Part shown: piece after piece, positions 34,166 through 46,186 of the stretch
Layout of the letters: each line of letters starts with the position of its first letter
Position numbering within the stretch: position 1 is the stretch's first letter
Assembly (NCBI GenBank): GCA_025642065.1
Contig: JAODUP010000486.1
Location: 450,501-514,500 of the forward strand
Source of the DNA: Paralvinella palmiformis
Lineage: Eukaryota; Annelida; Polychaeta; Terebellida; Alvinellidae
Reading direction: 5' to 3'
DNA length: 64,000 nt
Position numbers and translations under genes: made by a program
The notes under the pieces: generated by a model
Seen by the model: the letters and a program-made list of their open reading frames with translations, nothing else
The model's database searches: none
What the model was told of the DNA's origin: nothing

Positions 34166-34352
34166 CTGTAATTTCTCAGACATTTTGTTTTGCATGTCTA
34201 CAGGTTATAATCTTATGTTAGATTACTTTTATAATAGTTAGCATAGTCTTGACAAAAGAAAAATAATTATTAGTCTAGTTATAACTATAAGTATCAGTTT
34301 TTGTATAATGCTAAATTAATGTTTAATTAACTTTTACATTAGGTGTGGAGAG

Positions 34353-34523
34353 TGTAATGTATGCTACTTATAAACAATAATATGTTGTAGTGGCCGACTG
34401 CCATGAGTGTACACATCAGTCTATCTCTATCAGTATCATCTATGTATCTTGAGAATAAACAGTTCTGTTGCACCGTTCTAAGATGACCATTGTGCTTTTG
34501 TGTATGTGCACCTAAACATAACA
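34353..34523 (+). repeat. Likely 3' LTR of the Gypsy relic
   Basis: Lies after a purine-rich stretch (AGGTGTGGAGAG). Starts TGTAATGTATGC and ends CATAACA (TG…CA rule) and holds an AATAAA signal at about 34453. Its termini match those of the minus-strand Gypsy LTR at 38534-38681 (TGTAAT…TAACA). No second LTR is present, so its borders are inferred. Confidence 0.6.
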
Positions 34524-35177
34524 ATAACTATTTCAGTTATTATTTTCCTTCCATAAACTATACGTATGGTAACTAAGTAATTCACAAACCTTCACAAAAT
34601 ATTATTATAAGCACAATCTCCTACTAATGACCAGACGACAGACGAACAATAGTATACTTATGGGCGATAAATCAGCAAGTACTAATGACATCATTCATTA
34701 TCGTCATCTGGGCGTGAGGGTATGAAGCAGTAGTGAAAAAAGCTGATAAAGTGATGACATATCACAGATTATTAATTTATTTTTGAGTAGTAATTTTATT
34801 TACTAATATATTGATACACAAATCAAATGATTATAATATATTGAATTACTTTAAGTGTTACTGTCGTTCCTGTTTATGCAGTTCACTGACGGCCTAGTTC
34901 CGTTGGATTTAGTTTATTATTGTAAGAAATATTCTTCAACATGCACAGAAGCTTATAGGTAACTACCCTTGAAATACAATATATTACTACAGTTCTTACT
35001 AACCTATGTTGGAATATAACTAAAAAAACAACAAAATGTAGGAATATTTTGCGCTTCAAAAATGAATTCGGAATTCAAAAATTAGCTAATGCAAAGAACA
35101 ATATCTCCCCCAAGAGGACTCACCCATTCCATCGTACACAGCTAAATCCATGATGCACTATGATGACATTTTTATGT

Positions 35178-35210
<33 letters not shown>

Positions 35211-35702
35211 AGCTTGCCTTATTAATCTTGGAGGTTGTTGGGCCCGTTTAATCTACCGTATGTTCAAAATTGATCGTAAGCACACACACACATAATTTAT
35301 TCTACCATGATTGACCATGCATCCTAACCATGAGTGCAGTTAATTCTTTTATATTAACTGTTCCGCCCCTCGATGAATATGAATAGGTGAAGATTTCTTG
35401 AGACGTTCCCTCAATTACAAGGCCTCAAAAAAAATGGATCACATGTACAGTAGTCCACAATTATAGACCCCATAGCTATGGGATGTTTCATCTATCATAT
35501 TTTCGTCTATAATTACTTTGAAGATTGTTTTACCTATTTAGCCACGACTGTCATGTAACAAAATAAAATTAAGATTTAAACTACTTTTTCTTGTAAGGAA
35601 GTAGTTTTATGTGCGGTATAACGTTATTTATTTAGTCCTAACATAGCCTATGATTTAAGAAACAATTGATACAGTTGGTGCAAATTATCATTAAGTTGTT
35701 AC
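34524..35702. other. No gene seen; (GT)n and a SINE 1 fragment
   Basis: (GT)n at 35182-35210 is followed by a family 1 SINE 3' fragment in sense orientation (35211-35282: GGAGGTTGTTGGGCCCGTTT then AATCTACCGTATG). The rest is featureless and AT-rich. Confidence 0.5.
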
Positions 35703-36280
35703 CAGACATGGGATGGGGTTAATTAAAATCCGGAATTGGAATTGATGTTCAATTCAAAAATTGGAAAATTGGAATTGATTAAATTTTGAATTGGAATTGA
35801 TAAATTTTGAATTGGAATTGAAGGTTCCTAAAAAAAATTAAATTCACAAATTAATATACCATTTTTACAACTTTAACCACTTGCATGGGTGTTACCAATA
35901 TGTAGTGGAACCAAAATGATCCAGATTAATTTGGTTTTCGGGGAGAATCCCAAGGCTGTCGCTTATTAAGGACAGGTCTCTATGTTGGAGTGGTTGAGAA
36001 CCCCCCCCCACCCCCACTCACAGGGGAGCAGTTCGAAAAGATGGAGCCGAAATACCCTGAGAGTGGTCACTGCCAGAATGTTTCACGTCCCAGGGGGTCT
36101 TTAACGTCCCTCTTTATTTTTAATAATTCAGTGGAGACGGCAGCGCAATTTTACGTGTTTACCCACCTACGATGTTGGGAGCCGAGAAATCAATCTGTGA
36201 AAAAGGTTTCGATCTCTTGCTGGGATCGAACCTGTGACTCTTGTCACCAATTGCCGGGTGCTTAACCGCTAGTCCACCAA

Positions 36281-36339
<59 letters not shown>

Positions 36340-37384
36340 TACGCACACCGACCGTGGCACCCGACCTGAGCATTTAACCAATTAAATGGTCTGGATACCG
36401 GGGATCCGCGCACAAGGCTGTGACACCACCACATACCTTTAATCTATATAGAGATATTGCTATTTAAGAATTAATTAATTTATCATCTCACCATGAATGC
36501 CAATCTGGAGCAAAAACTGGCCCTCCTCTCTGAAAACTGTGACTATTATAGCCGTCCAGAGACCTAACTGTTTAATAACCATTTGAGAGATTTTGTAAAT
36601 TTACTATATGTAAGTAGTTTAGTACTCAGCAGGGTTGTGAAAGTAAATACAGGATCTGATCCCTGCTGAGCTGAACTAAGCAAAAACATTCGTTTCAAGG
36701 CTCCTACTGGACAGTGGAATATAAACACATATTTGATGATTACAAAATACACTTTTACATGGGGATGCACCCAAGACTATGATCCACCACTTGATATAAT
36801 CAAATATCTTTTAGCTAAAAGCGTCTTGTGGTTAGGCTTTTGCATTTTTTATCTCATTAATACGTACATGTGGTGTTACCAATATACTGGAACCAAATTG
36901 ATCCAGAACTTTGGTTCTTGCTTGTAGTTCGGGGAGTATCCCCAGGCTGTCGCTTATTTGGCACAGCCTCTATGGTGGAGTCCTTCTCCGTAGAGTTTTC
37001 TGAAAATGTATTTGCATACTGACTGTGGCACCCCACGTGAGCATTTAATCAATTAAAATGGTCTGGATATAGTAGGCTCCGCCCACAACACGGTAACACC
37101 ACCACATAGCATACGTATAATCTATTAATATAAGATATTGCTATTTAGGAATTTATCCCGGTTCAATGTTTAGAACGGGCAAAAATATTTCTTCCATGAC
37201 AATCCTACTTGCAATATAAACTACTTGGAGTAGGTATTCCAAGTACGTACTCGGAGTATCTATTCATGGTAAAAAGTATTAGGCCCAAAAAAGTTGGAAA
37301 AAAACGAATTGGAATCGATAAATTTTGAATTGGAATTGATAAATTTGATGTGGAATTGACCAAATGGAATTGACCCCATATCTG
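35703..37384. mobile_element. Composite non-autonomous hAT-like element (~1.68 kb)
   Basis: Left end CAGACATGGGATGGGGTTAA, right end (reverse complement) CAGATATGGGGTCAATTCC: imperfect terminal inverted repeats beginning CAG, as in hAT elements. Both ends carry subterminal arrays of TTTTGAATTGGAATTGATAA (35735-35830 and 37303-37380). Inside, a segment is present twice in direct orientation (about 35885-36475 and 36865-37155), each beginning GTGTTACCAATAT and ending near AGATATTGCTATTTA. The first copy contains a family 2 SINE and a long (TA)n. No transposase ORF. An 8-bp target duplication is not clean by eye. Confidence 0.55.
35938..36285 (-). repeat. SINE family 2 (tRNA-derived) inside the hAT-like element
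   Basis: Full-length arrangement: CCAAGGCTGTCGCTTATT … AGATGGAGCCGAAATACCCT … CTTTAACGTCCCTCTTTATT … box B (GGGATCGAACCTGTGAC) … head GCTTAACCGCTAGTCCACC. The adjoining (TA)n (36284-36335) sits exactly at the head end. A fragment of the same family (minus) lies at 36935-36980. Confidence 0.75.
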
Positions 37385-37389
37385 GTTAA

Positions 37390-37716
37390 TGTTACCAACT
37401 TGTGTATTTTTGATGAATTTATGGTAAACAAATACATTTTAATATGTTGTGGTATTAAAATGGGTTCTGCAACAATGCCAACATTTGGTATAGACTATAA
37501 ACATATTTCAGCTGATGCTCAACGATATTCAAGACTCGTAATAATGTTCATCATAGTTTTGAAAAGTCTTACTTTTAAGTAAAAAATAGTTCAGCCACCT
37601 CTGTATTTATCCCACTACGATTATAGATATAGCTGTAAAACATCCCCCTTTTTAACATACACCCTTTTGGAGCAATTATAGCTCATCACAAACCTTTATT
37701 CGAAACTAAATTAAGA

Positions 37717-37759
<43 letters not shown>

Positions 37760-38035
37760 CCTTGGGAAGCCGTTTGACCACATTTAAAATAAGACTAGTT
37801 AGATGAGTGGTGTCAACTTCTACAGTTTTCAGGTAAGACTTACAGATTTTTGCCATATGCATTGGTTTACGGTCGTGCGATGCAATTCTTACGGATTTTT
37901 ATGATTTTGATGAAACAAATGGCGCTGAATTTTACTGCGCGTTTGACTGCGCGTACAGCACGATAAAAACGCGAAGTCGGCTTTTCAACACGCGCCGTTA
38001 AACGTTTTCTTCAAGCTGAAAACCCAGACGCCAGA
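37390..38035. other. No gene seen; (TA)n at 37720-37754
   Basis: Short ORF 37364-37582 has no motif. GC content rises after 37900 towards the hAT fragment. Confidence 0.4.
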
Positions 38036-38039
38036 TTCG

Positions 38040-38465
38040 ACGACATCCGCCAAATTAATGTTTGAGTACTTCGTCGCGTATCATAACTTGCCGACGGCCA
38101 TCGCTGACCGTTTCTCAAGTATAGCTCCACGGATGTTCCTGGACAGCGGGCGGCATAGCGAAATCGTTCAAGTGAGGAGATACTTGACCACGGAGGCTAC
38201 TGGCCCTGTTATCGTCCGCTGTAAGAGTGGTACGTCCTCTGTCATGATTGACGAGAGCACCGACTGCAATAGCGACAAGCTCCTTGACGTTCTTGACCGG
38301 TATTTCGACGATACTTTGAAAACGGCACATACGCATCTCCTGGATATGTCTGTGTATAACGGTGGTACTGTACGCAGCGCAGGAGATGTGGAAGAGGATA
38401 CGTTTAACGACTCGATCAGCCTCGAGGTGAATGGATGGCCTCGCCGTCTTGGTGAAACGTGATAT
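38040..38465 (+). pseudogene. hAT-type transposase fragment
   Basis: A 134-codon plus frame reads FEYFVAYHNLPTAIADRFSS then IAPRMFLDSG, later SSVMIDESTD and LDRYFDDTLKTAHTHLLDMS, then VYNGGT. The M(V/I)DESTD block with a following aromatic/DD and LLDMxVxNGGT pattern matches the region around the first catalytic Asp of hAT transposases. There is no upstream BED finger in frame and the frame stops at 38460, shortly before a Gypsy LTR. Its GC content is higher than that of the neighbours. Confidence 0.6.
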
Positions 38466-38533
38466 TACAGAAGACTTCAATAGATGTCACTCTATTTCCT
38501 TCTTTAAGACGTGTCAGGTCATGCATGTCCAGA

Positions 38534-38681
38534 TGTTACGCCCACAGCAACGCCGTATGTGAGAGACGGATTGATTCTAACTAAACTTTATTCCGTTTCA
38601 ACATGTGCTCCACGTACATTAGTACACTAACAGTCAATCCCCGGATGCAAGGGAGCATTATTACACGGTCACGATATTACA
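38534..38681 (-). repeat. 3' LTR of the minus-strand Gypsy element
   Basis: In minus orientation: polypurine tract AAAGAGGAGGGA (38693-38682), then TGTAATATCGTGACCGTGTA … GGGCGTAACA, 148 bp, obeying TG…CA, with an AATAAAG polyadenylation signal (ACGGAATAAAG). A matching 5' LTR was not found in the window. Confidence 0.75.
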
Positions 38682-41456
38682 TCCCTCCTCTTTTTAGAAT
38701 TAATGATTGTAAGTTCTGATTAATAATTCAATTATACTTCTTAAATGTACACTATTACAAATATAATCCAAAATTTCGACAATCTCTGCTCAGTGTGTCA
38801 CTGTCGCATACACATAATTCAAAATAAAATGAATTTCTTAAAATTACTTGACTGATTACTGTTGTTCATACACCACCTAATATAATCCTTATTTTGAAAA
38901 GAGAAGTTACCAGTACATGCTTCCAAATGACTAACATGGTACTCCTAATCAAATAACATTATTCGTTAACATAGTCTTTCATCCAAACGGGTTGTTTGTT
39001 CCTGGTGGACCTAGATGGGTATCTAGATTGTTCAACTATACTTTGAGTAGCTGAGTCTTCCGCCTCACTCACTTCAATTGGTACATCATTATTCATGGAA
39101 CGGTCCTCCTTCATGTCACTTCCTATTGGCTATGAGTGCTGAATATCTTATCCAGTTTGGGGATCGTAGAATGGGCAGATGTGAATGTTGTGATTTCCAC
39201 CTCTGGAAAACGACTGTATTCATCTATTGCGACTAACAAATAGTCTACTGAAGGGAATAGACCACAGAGGTCAATGTCAACATGTTGCCATGGTCCCTCT
39301 GGTAGCGTTGACATTTTTAATGGTTCCATCAATGATTCTGGTAGGTGTGTGCTGGCTTGACAGGCCATGCATCTCTTCACTCTCTTTTCGACCAGTGCAT
39401 TTATCCCCGGGAACCACACCTTTTCTCGGATCAAACGCTTTGTCTTGACCATCCCTTGGTGACCTTGATGTGCCAGTTGTACTACCCTTTCCTGAAGTTT
39501 TGTTGGCACCAACATCTTCGTTCCTTTCAATAAAAGTCCACCTCTGGTTACAGTCAATTCACTTCGAACCTTCTTGAAAGTTTTCATTTTCTCAGTGGCT
39601 ATTCTTCTAGGGTGTTCATTCCAGCAGCCCTTTTGCAGATTTTCAATCACTTTTTGTAGCATGTCATCTTTAAAATTTTCTGACCTCCTCTGTTGACATT
39701 GTCTTTGGTATTGCATAGTTTTCAATGAAGTTGGCATACTGTTCTGCCTCCGCCGATCTACAATCTTTGGCATTTGGTGGTATTGGTTCTACTGCATATC
39801 TGGACATGTAGTCTGCTGGGTTTTCTGGATTCTTCCCAGGTCGATATGTCACTTTGTACTCATATCTGCCTTGTAATCTCATTAACCAACGTTCAATCCT
39901 TGCATTTGGCTTGCTTCTCGGGTTGTTGAATAGCCCTTCAAGGGGTTTGTGATCTGTGATAATCTCAACTGACTTTCTATAGATGTAGAGATGGAATGTT
40001 TCAGTCACCCATGCTACTGCTAGTGCTTCACGCTCTGTCTGACTGTATCTCTGGTCAACATCTGATAGGGCTCTTGATGCATAAGCAACTATCTTGCCTC
40101 CTTCATCATCTTCAGACTCTTTTTGTGCTAGGATTGCTCCAAGTCCCACTGGAGATGCATCAACTATCAGCTCAGTTTATTTTGTCGGGTCATGGCAATA
40201 CTCTGTGTGACCTTCGATCTTGTCAATTTCCTTAAAGGTTCGGTGATAGTAGCAAAGTTTGGTGTCGTGCGAGATACGTAGCCCGCCATTCCTAGTAGTG
40301 ATCTCACTTCCTCTGCATTCCCAGGAGTCTTCATTTTTCTAATGGCCTCCAGCTTCTGAGGATCTGCCGACACTCCTTCTGGGCTCCAAACATGTTCAAA
40401 GAATGATAGATGTCTCTTATTAAACACACACTTTTCTCTGTTCAGTGTGAGATTGCCACCCCCATCTGTTCGAACACTCGATGGAGGTTACCATCATGTT
40501 CAGCCTGTGTGCAACCATGTACCAAAATATCGTGGCTAATATTGAATGCTTTCGGAATGCCCTGTAGTGTAATCTGTATGGCGTTCTGGAAGAGTTCTGC
40601 TGCAGAACTCAAGCCAAACATCAGTCGTTTATATCTCCACAGCTTCTGGTTTGCACTGAAGGTAGTGATGTATCTTGTGATTCAGGTGCTAGTTCTAGTT
40701 GGTGGTACCCTTTTTTCAAGTCTAATTTTGTGAAGTACGATGACCCATTCAGTTCAAAGATGATGTCATCTATCGTTGGTGTCACATGACGTACACGTCG
40801 AACCGCTTGATTTGCTTCACGCATATCAACATATATGCGAAGTTCATTTGGTTTCTTCGGCTTAGGCTGAGCGACTATTGAGCTAACCCACGGAGTTGGC
40901 CCATCTGTCACTTCCTCTATGATGTCGAATTGTTTCAGCTTCTCTAGCTCTTCTTGAACTTTCTCTCTGATATGATATGGTATTCTTCTATGGCGATTCT
41001 GTACTGGTTGAATCATCTCATCAATGTGTAGCTTGACTTGGACACCTTTTAATTTGCCAATGCCTTCAAAGAGGTCTTTATACTCCTCGCACAGTTTCGA
41101 GTAATGATTAGTTGTCTTCTCAGATATTGATTTTCTTACTTTGTTCACTTCACACATTTCAGGAAAATATCCAAGCAATACAGCAGTGTCATAGCTCAGG
41201 AGATTTCCTTTCCCTTCACATATACTGTGCTGCTAACTGTGGCATTGTTTCCACTGATCTCTGCAGTGAATGTTCCTCGAATGTTCATTGGTCTCCCTGC
41301 ATATGGGATAATCGGGTTATGCTCCTTAGTTAGCATTGGGCGTTTCTTTAGACTTTTTAATGTTTCTTCATCTAGCAGGTTTATAGATGACCCTGTATCA
41401 ATGAGTACTTTGACAGCTGAGTTGTTAATCATCACAGTCACTAGTGGTTTGCTCAC
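38682..41456 (-). pseudogene. Gypsy (Ty3-type) pol: protease, RT, RNase H, partial integrase
   Basis: Order on the minus strand: protease (41456-41196, LIDTGSS active site); RT (41178-40621, PTPWVSSIVAQPKPKKPNEL, YFTKLDLKKGYHQLEL), then after a frameshift the active-site region NISHDILVHG, where the usual DD is HD; thumb (40427-40167, WSPEGVSADPQKLEAI); RNase H (40149-39670, YSQTEREALAVAW, IITDHKPLEGL); integrase (39773-39123) with an HHCC finger (HQGHQGMV … RCMACQ) and VDIDLCGLFPSVDYLLVAID. The distal integrase core with the Glu is deleted. A separate frame at about 39118-38960 carries the C-terminal tail (RSTRNKQPVWMKDYVNE). Frameshifts plus the active-site substitution make it non-functional. 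Gag and the 5' LTR are missing; a LINE abuts at 41457. Confidence 0.85.
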
Positions 41457-43115
41457 AATAATAATAATAATGTATATTTAATAAAGCGCCCTTACTAGCA
41501 GGAGCCATTCAAAGGCAATGTACAAATAATATGTAATATAATAATACCCCAAATAATGTCTGTAAAAACCCTGTAATGATTTAAAAGATAATAATTATTT
41601 ATCTGTGAAAGCGACCTTAAATAGGTGTGTTTTTAGAAGAGACTTAAAATTTCCAAGAGTCGACGCATTTCTAATATTTGCCAGCAACTTATTCCACAAA
41701 GTGGGGGCTGCAACACAATCACCATATCACTTGAGCCGAGACACTGGCACCTGCAATAGTACCTGACTGGATGACCTGAGTTTTCGGGATAACTTTCTAA
41801 TGGAAACCAGTTCACACAGGTATTTTGACACCATATCATTAATAGATTTATAAGTTATTAACAGAATCTTGAAATGGATACGCTGTCTAACAGGAAGCCA
41901 ATGTAGTTTTTGAAGAATTGGGGTGATATGATCATATTTTCTAGTATTTGTTACAATGCGAGCTGCACGATTCTGAATTCGCTGAAGGCGATTAATGTTA
42001 TAATCAGATACACCATATAACACGGAGTTACAATAGTCTATACGAGATGTAACAAAGGCATGAACTACAGTTACAAGTGATTCTTGTGTCAAGAATGTTT
42101 TTAAACAGTGGATGTTCTTAAGATGGTAGTAGGCAGCTCGGCATACTGATGTGACATGTTCATGCATGTTAATACATTGGTCAAAAATAACCCCTAGATT
42201 TTTTACTGACCCATTAGGGGTAATCGAAGATGCACCCATCTGTAATGCTGGTGTCTTTAGGGATTTAACACAATGTGGTGATGCCAAATATAAAATATTT
42301 GTTTTATTATCATTTAGTTTTAGAAGATTTTGAGTCATCCATAGCCGAATATCGGCAATACAATGTTCTAAATTCTTCAAGGAAGAGGAGAAATTTAACT
42401 CATTGTCAGGATCCAGTGATATATACAGCTGTGTGTCATCGGCATACAAGTGATATTTAACCCCATATCGCTGCGCAATGATCCCAAGAGGACGGGTATA
42501 CATTGTGAAAACCAGAGGACCAAGAATTGAACCCTGTGGTACACCAGATAACAAAAACGGAATGTCAGATAAAATACCATGAACCGACACTCTCTGGGAG
42601 CGTTGTTCCAGATAGGATCTAAACAATTCAAGTACTCTACCTGACAGACCAAACATGTCTTTTAACCTAGAGAAAAGTACATTATGGTCAACTGTATCAA
42701 ATGCAGCAGACAGGACCAGAAGAATAAGTATTATTGGCTTACCTTGATCAATTGACATCATAATATAATTTTTCACTCGAACCAAGGCTGTTTCAGTGCT
42801 GTGACCACTTTTATAGGCAGACTGTAGTGATTCATTAAGGTTATTATTGATTAAATATTTGTTTAGATGGAAAGCAACTGCCTTTTCTATAACTTTAGAT
42901 AAAAATGTAAGATTTGAAACAGGTCTGTAATTGTTTAGAATATTACAGTCCATAGTGTTTTTTTTAATTATGGTTTTACAAGGGCAGCTTTCATGGATCT
43001 TGGGAAAACACCCAGAGATAATGATTTATTAACTATATTTGTAATTGGGTTTATCAGAACATCCAGACAATCTTTCACAAGCCATGTAGGCATAGGGTCA
43101 ACTGCACAGAAAGAC
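41457..43115 (-). mobile_element. 5'-truncated LINE (CR1/L2-like) joined to the Gypsy pol
   Basis: A 408-codon minus frame (42953-41727) carries a near-complete RT: NNYRPVSNLTFLSKVIEKAV, LQSAYKSGHSTETALVRV, LLVLSAAFDTVDHNVLFSRL, LSGVPQGSILGPLVFTMYTR, KYHLYADDTQLYISLDPDN (YADD intact), KNLGVIFDQCINMHEHV, and HWLPVRQRIHFKILLITYKS. About 40 upstream codons of the same domain (PMPTWLVKDCLDVLINPITN …) are one base out of frame near 42970. The endonuclease is missing. The 3' end is GGGCGCTTTATTAAATATAC followed by (ATT)n at 41457-41470, next to the Gypsy protease. Both elements share orientation. Confidence 0.85.
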
Positions 43116-43254
43116 CTTATTGTTTCTCGACTGGAATATGGCAATGCATGTCGTTAACCGTGCGAATTTCGTGAAAATGTCTGTAATTACAGTATCACGA
43201 AAATATCCCCTGCATCCTCTCCGAAGATATTTATGTGAAAATCAGACTCAGTTA
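43116..43254. other. Short unassigned spacer
   Basis: Sequence between the LINE 5' truncation point and a SINE. It shows no similarity by eye to Gypsy gag or LTR. Confidence 0.4.
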
Positions 43255-43442
43255 CAGGGGCACTACCGTGGTCTAGTTGGTAGCGTGTTAGACCACAGAT
43301 CACTACCCCCTAAGTTTGAATCTTGGCGTGGGCATATCTGAAAGGTGTTTCATTTTTGATTTCACCTCATTACCTTTGGAGATCGCTCGGCCCATTTTGC
43401 CTACCATGTGCACAAAGGTGGCAGTAAAACATCAATCATCAT
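43255..43442 (+). repeat. SINE family 1 copy, sense orientation
   Basis: Head ACCGTGGTCTAGTTGGTAGC then GTGTTAGACCACAGATCACT, box B GTTTGAATCTTGGCGTGGGC (one change from GTTCGAATC), body GGAGATCGCTCGGCCCATTT, 3' end AACATCAATCATCATCA. Confidence 0.85.
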
Positions 43443-43854
43443 CACCCAGTTACAGAAACATAGTTTTGGTGCTCAGTACATCCATATACTTATATCCTTA
43501 GAATGTCTGCATGTTACTGATGTCAGTTAAAACTTCATACACCAGAAATTCTGGATGACAAATTTGTTTATTGGTTATGCTATGTAGTGTACAATAAAAC
43601 TTTCACCGAGGGGGTGTACCGGTGCGTGTTTGTGTATGTGTTAAAAGATTGACATTGGATCTTAAATTTAATGAAAGTGGGCACCAATTAGAGGGTATCT
43701 GAAGTTTCGAACAATGATTGAAACACACTAACTTGATGAATCTCATCTTAAAGCCATTGATTTAAGGGAATTATATTTATTTACAATAATTTTAATTGTA
43801 ATCATATATTAGACGTGTTTCAGATATAAGTAAGCAGGGATTTGTTCGGAAGAG
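43443..43854. other. No feature seen
   Basis: AT-rich, no ORF or repeat recognised. Confidence 0.4.
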
Positions 43855-44185
43855 ATATACAGGCTGTCGCTTATTCGGCAGATCAGAGGGTTTTGAAACC
43901 CCCTCCCCCACCACTCACAGGGGAGCAGTACGGAAAGGTGGAGCCGAAATACCTTGAGGGTGGACACTGCCAGAGTGTTTTACGTCCTCAGGGGGTTTTA
44001 ACATCCCCATTTATTTGAAATAATTCATTGGAGGCGGCAGCACCATTTAACGTGGTCAGCCACCCACGATGTTGTGAGCAGAGAAAATAATCACTGGAAA
44101 AGTTTCAGTTAAACCCTCCCACCTCACGGGGTCAGTACTGGAAGTGGACCAAATGCCGGGTGCTTAACTGCTAGGCCACCGGAGC
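43855..44185 (-). repeat. SINE family 2, near full length
   Basis: Plus-strand order: CAGGCTGTCGCTTATTCGGC … CACTCACAGGGGAGCAGTAC … GAAATACCTTGAGGGTGG … CACCCACGATGTTGTGAGC … GCTTAACTGCTAGGCCACCG. The head on the minus strand is CGGTGGCCTAGCAGTTAAGC, matching a box A pattern. The box B region is degraded. Confidence 0.8.
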
Positions 44186-44207
44186 GGGTTGGTTTTGGTT
44201 TGGTTTT

Positions 44208-44341
44208 GTCGTTGTTGGAGAATCCCCAGGCTGTCGCTTAATCAGCACAGCCTCTATTTTTGAGTGGTTGAGAAATCTCCTCCCCCACCACTCACAGGGG
44301 ATCAGTACGGAAAGATGGAGCCGAAATACTCTGAGGGTGGA
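44208..44341 (-). repeat. SINE family 2, head-truncated fragment
   Basis: Repeats the first ~130 bp (3' end) of the adjacent copy (CCCCAGGCTGTCGCTTAATC … GAAATACTCTGAGGGTGG) and then stops abruptly at AGCTCGCG. It lies about 25 bp from the full-length copy in the same orientation. Confidence 0.75.
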
Positions 44342-44744
44342 GCTCGCGCGATTAGTGTGTTTTATATAACAACTTTAGTTGCATATAAAATTTACCTTAT
44401 TTGTATGTGAGAATATAATTATCTTTCCTAGGTCCAGTTATGTCCAGTTTGTACTATGCCATTCAAGATTAGCTCTAATCTGCTTGTCATAAATAACTTT
44501 TAAGAACTCTATTACTGCAATACTTAGAATAGCAGACATTAGGTCAGGTTTGAAACAGTACCGAAGCTATGATGCGCTATTACGGTTTGCTTCAGCCCAG
44601 ATGTCAGTCTTTTAATAGCAATTAAGCTAAACAGTTTTAATAGTAGTAGCTTCTTGACGGCTGCCCGTTGTAAAAACTGATCTTTGAAGACAGTGACAAT
44701 TGGGTTATATAGTTTTGTTTTGAAGAAAGATACAACAATTAAAG

Positions 44745-45059
44745 ATAGCTATAAACAGGGCTGCTTAGATAATTAATATAAATATTCTCACTACTGCCGT
44801 GATCTAACTCGGGTGTTCTACTCCCAAACTCCACGGCTGTAGGTGATTCGTTTTTTGTTTTTGCTTGGCGGCTTAGGGACTGATGAGACATTACACATGT
44901 CTCAGCAAGAAAAGTCGCCACTCTGGATTCAGTCCCCTGAAGAAACATCCATAGTTTGAATTCACGGTTCGAGATTCCTGTGCCTGTGCCTTATTATACA
45001 CAGCTAAAACACACACAGACACACACACAAGAGAGAGAGAGAGAGAGAGATACAAAACA

Positions 45060-45097
<38 letters not shown>

Positions 45098-45165
45098 GTA
45101 GACATACAAACACACAGAGAGAGATACGTACACACATACACACAGAGAGAGAGAGAGAGATGCAC
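44745..45165 (+). repeat. SINE-like repeat family 6 with long (CA)/(GA) edge
   Basis: Longest copy. It starts near AGATAGCTATAAACAGGGCT and GCTTAGATAATTA, passes TTCTCACTACTG, TGAGACATTACACATGTCTC, GTCGCCACTCTGGATTCAG and box B-like TTCACGGTTCGAGATTC, and ends ACACAGCTAAAAC, then (CA)n/(GA)n to about 45165. Both edges are also seen in the inverted copy at 61500-61630. Confidence 0.7.
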
Positions 45166-45626
45166 ACACGAAACATGTGCACAGACATGTACGTGCATAT
45201 TTATACATTTGTAGTCGTATCTATGCATAGGCAATACACCTGCACAGACACACAAACTGCTAAACTACAAAACGGTGACAGTGGAACTCGAAGGAACTCA
45301 GAACATCAAGATTTGTCTTTATCGACACAACCGCCTCAGCCATTGTGTCTCTATGATATCACATCACGCTACAATAACATGATAATGATAATAATTGTAA
45401 TAGGATAGATACAGAACAATAAGATAAACAAGAAACATATATCGTCCTATATCGTCATATATAGGCCTAGTCATAGTTCGTTATATTGTTCGCAGCGAGT
45501 TGTTTTATATTTTTGTTCCGAGATGTGTTTTATTAATAATCGGCACCTGATAATATTTTGTACATAGGTCGCACAGCAGAATATATGCGGTACGCATGCA
45601 CGCACACGCATGCACGCGTTTACGGA

Positions 45627-45667
<41 letters not shown>

Positions 45668-46143
45668 GCGAGCATACATATAATAAAAATAACATATATT
45701 TATCTTATAGTCCGAAAAAAAAGCCCTAACTACTGTTATTAACCGCCATATTGGATTGATCTGGGAGATTCTTCACATATCTGATCATCCATTTGTTAAA
45801 TGTTGTCCATTTTGTCCGTAGATATGTCGCCGTAATCCTCTATAAGATATAGCCTCCCAGCATTTGGGATAACCTGGTATAGACAATAGATTAATGAAGA
45901 CGCTAGTATCTTATCTGCTTCTTATCTTTTATCTCTGGTCAGCCGCTGATTGAACTGATCGTCTTCTTGGAAATAAAGATAAACACAAAGGCGCCATCTA
46001 TCGGGATGAAGCGATGAAAATAAGTCTGTGTTAGGTCGTATGTGTAAATAGTACTTGTTGCCTTCCCAAACACATAGACTATGTATATACGTGGCAGTCT
46101 CTGTGGCGCTCTTTTTCATACGTAAAGTTATGGTATATAGTTA

Positions 46144-46186
<43 letters not shown>

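Noticed and set aside
44956..45408. 150-codon ORF rich in Thr-His and Arg-Glu repeats
   Set aside because: It is a translation of the (CA)n and (GA)n microsatellites, not a gene. The same holds for ORFs at 57559-58062, 61337-61570 and 46404-46688.
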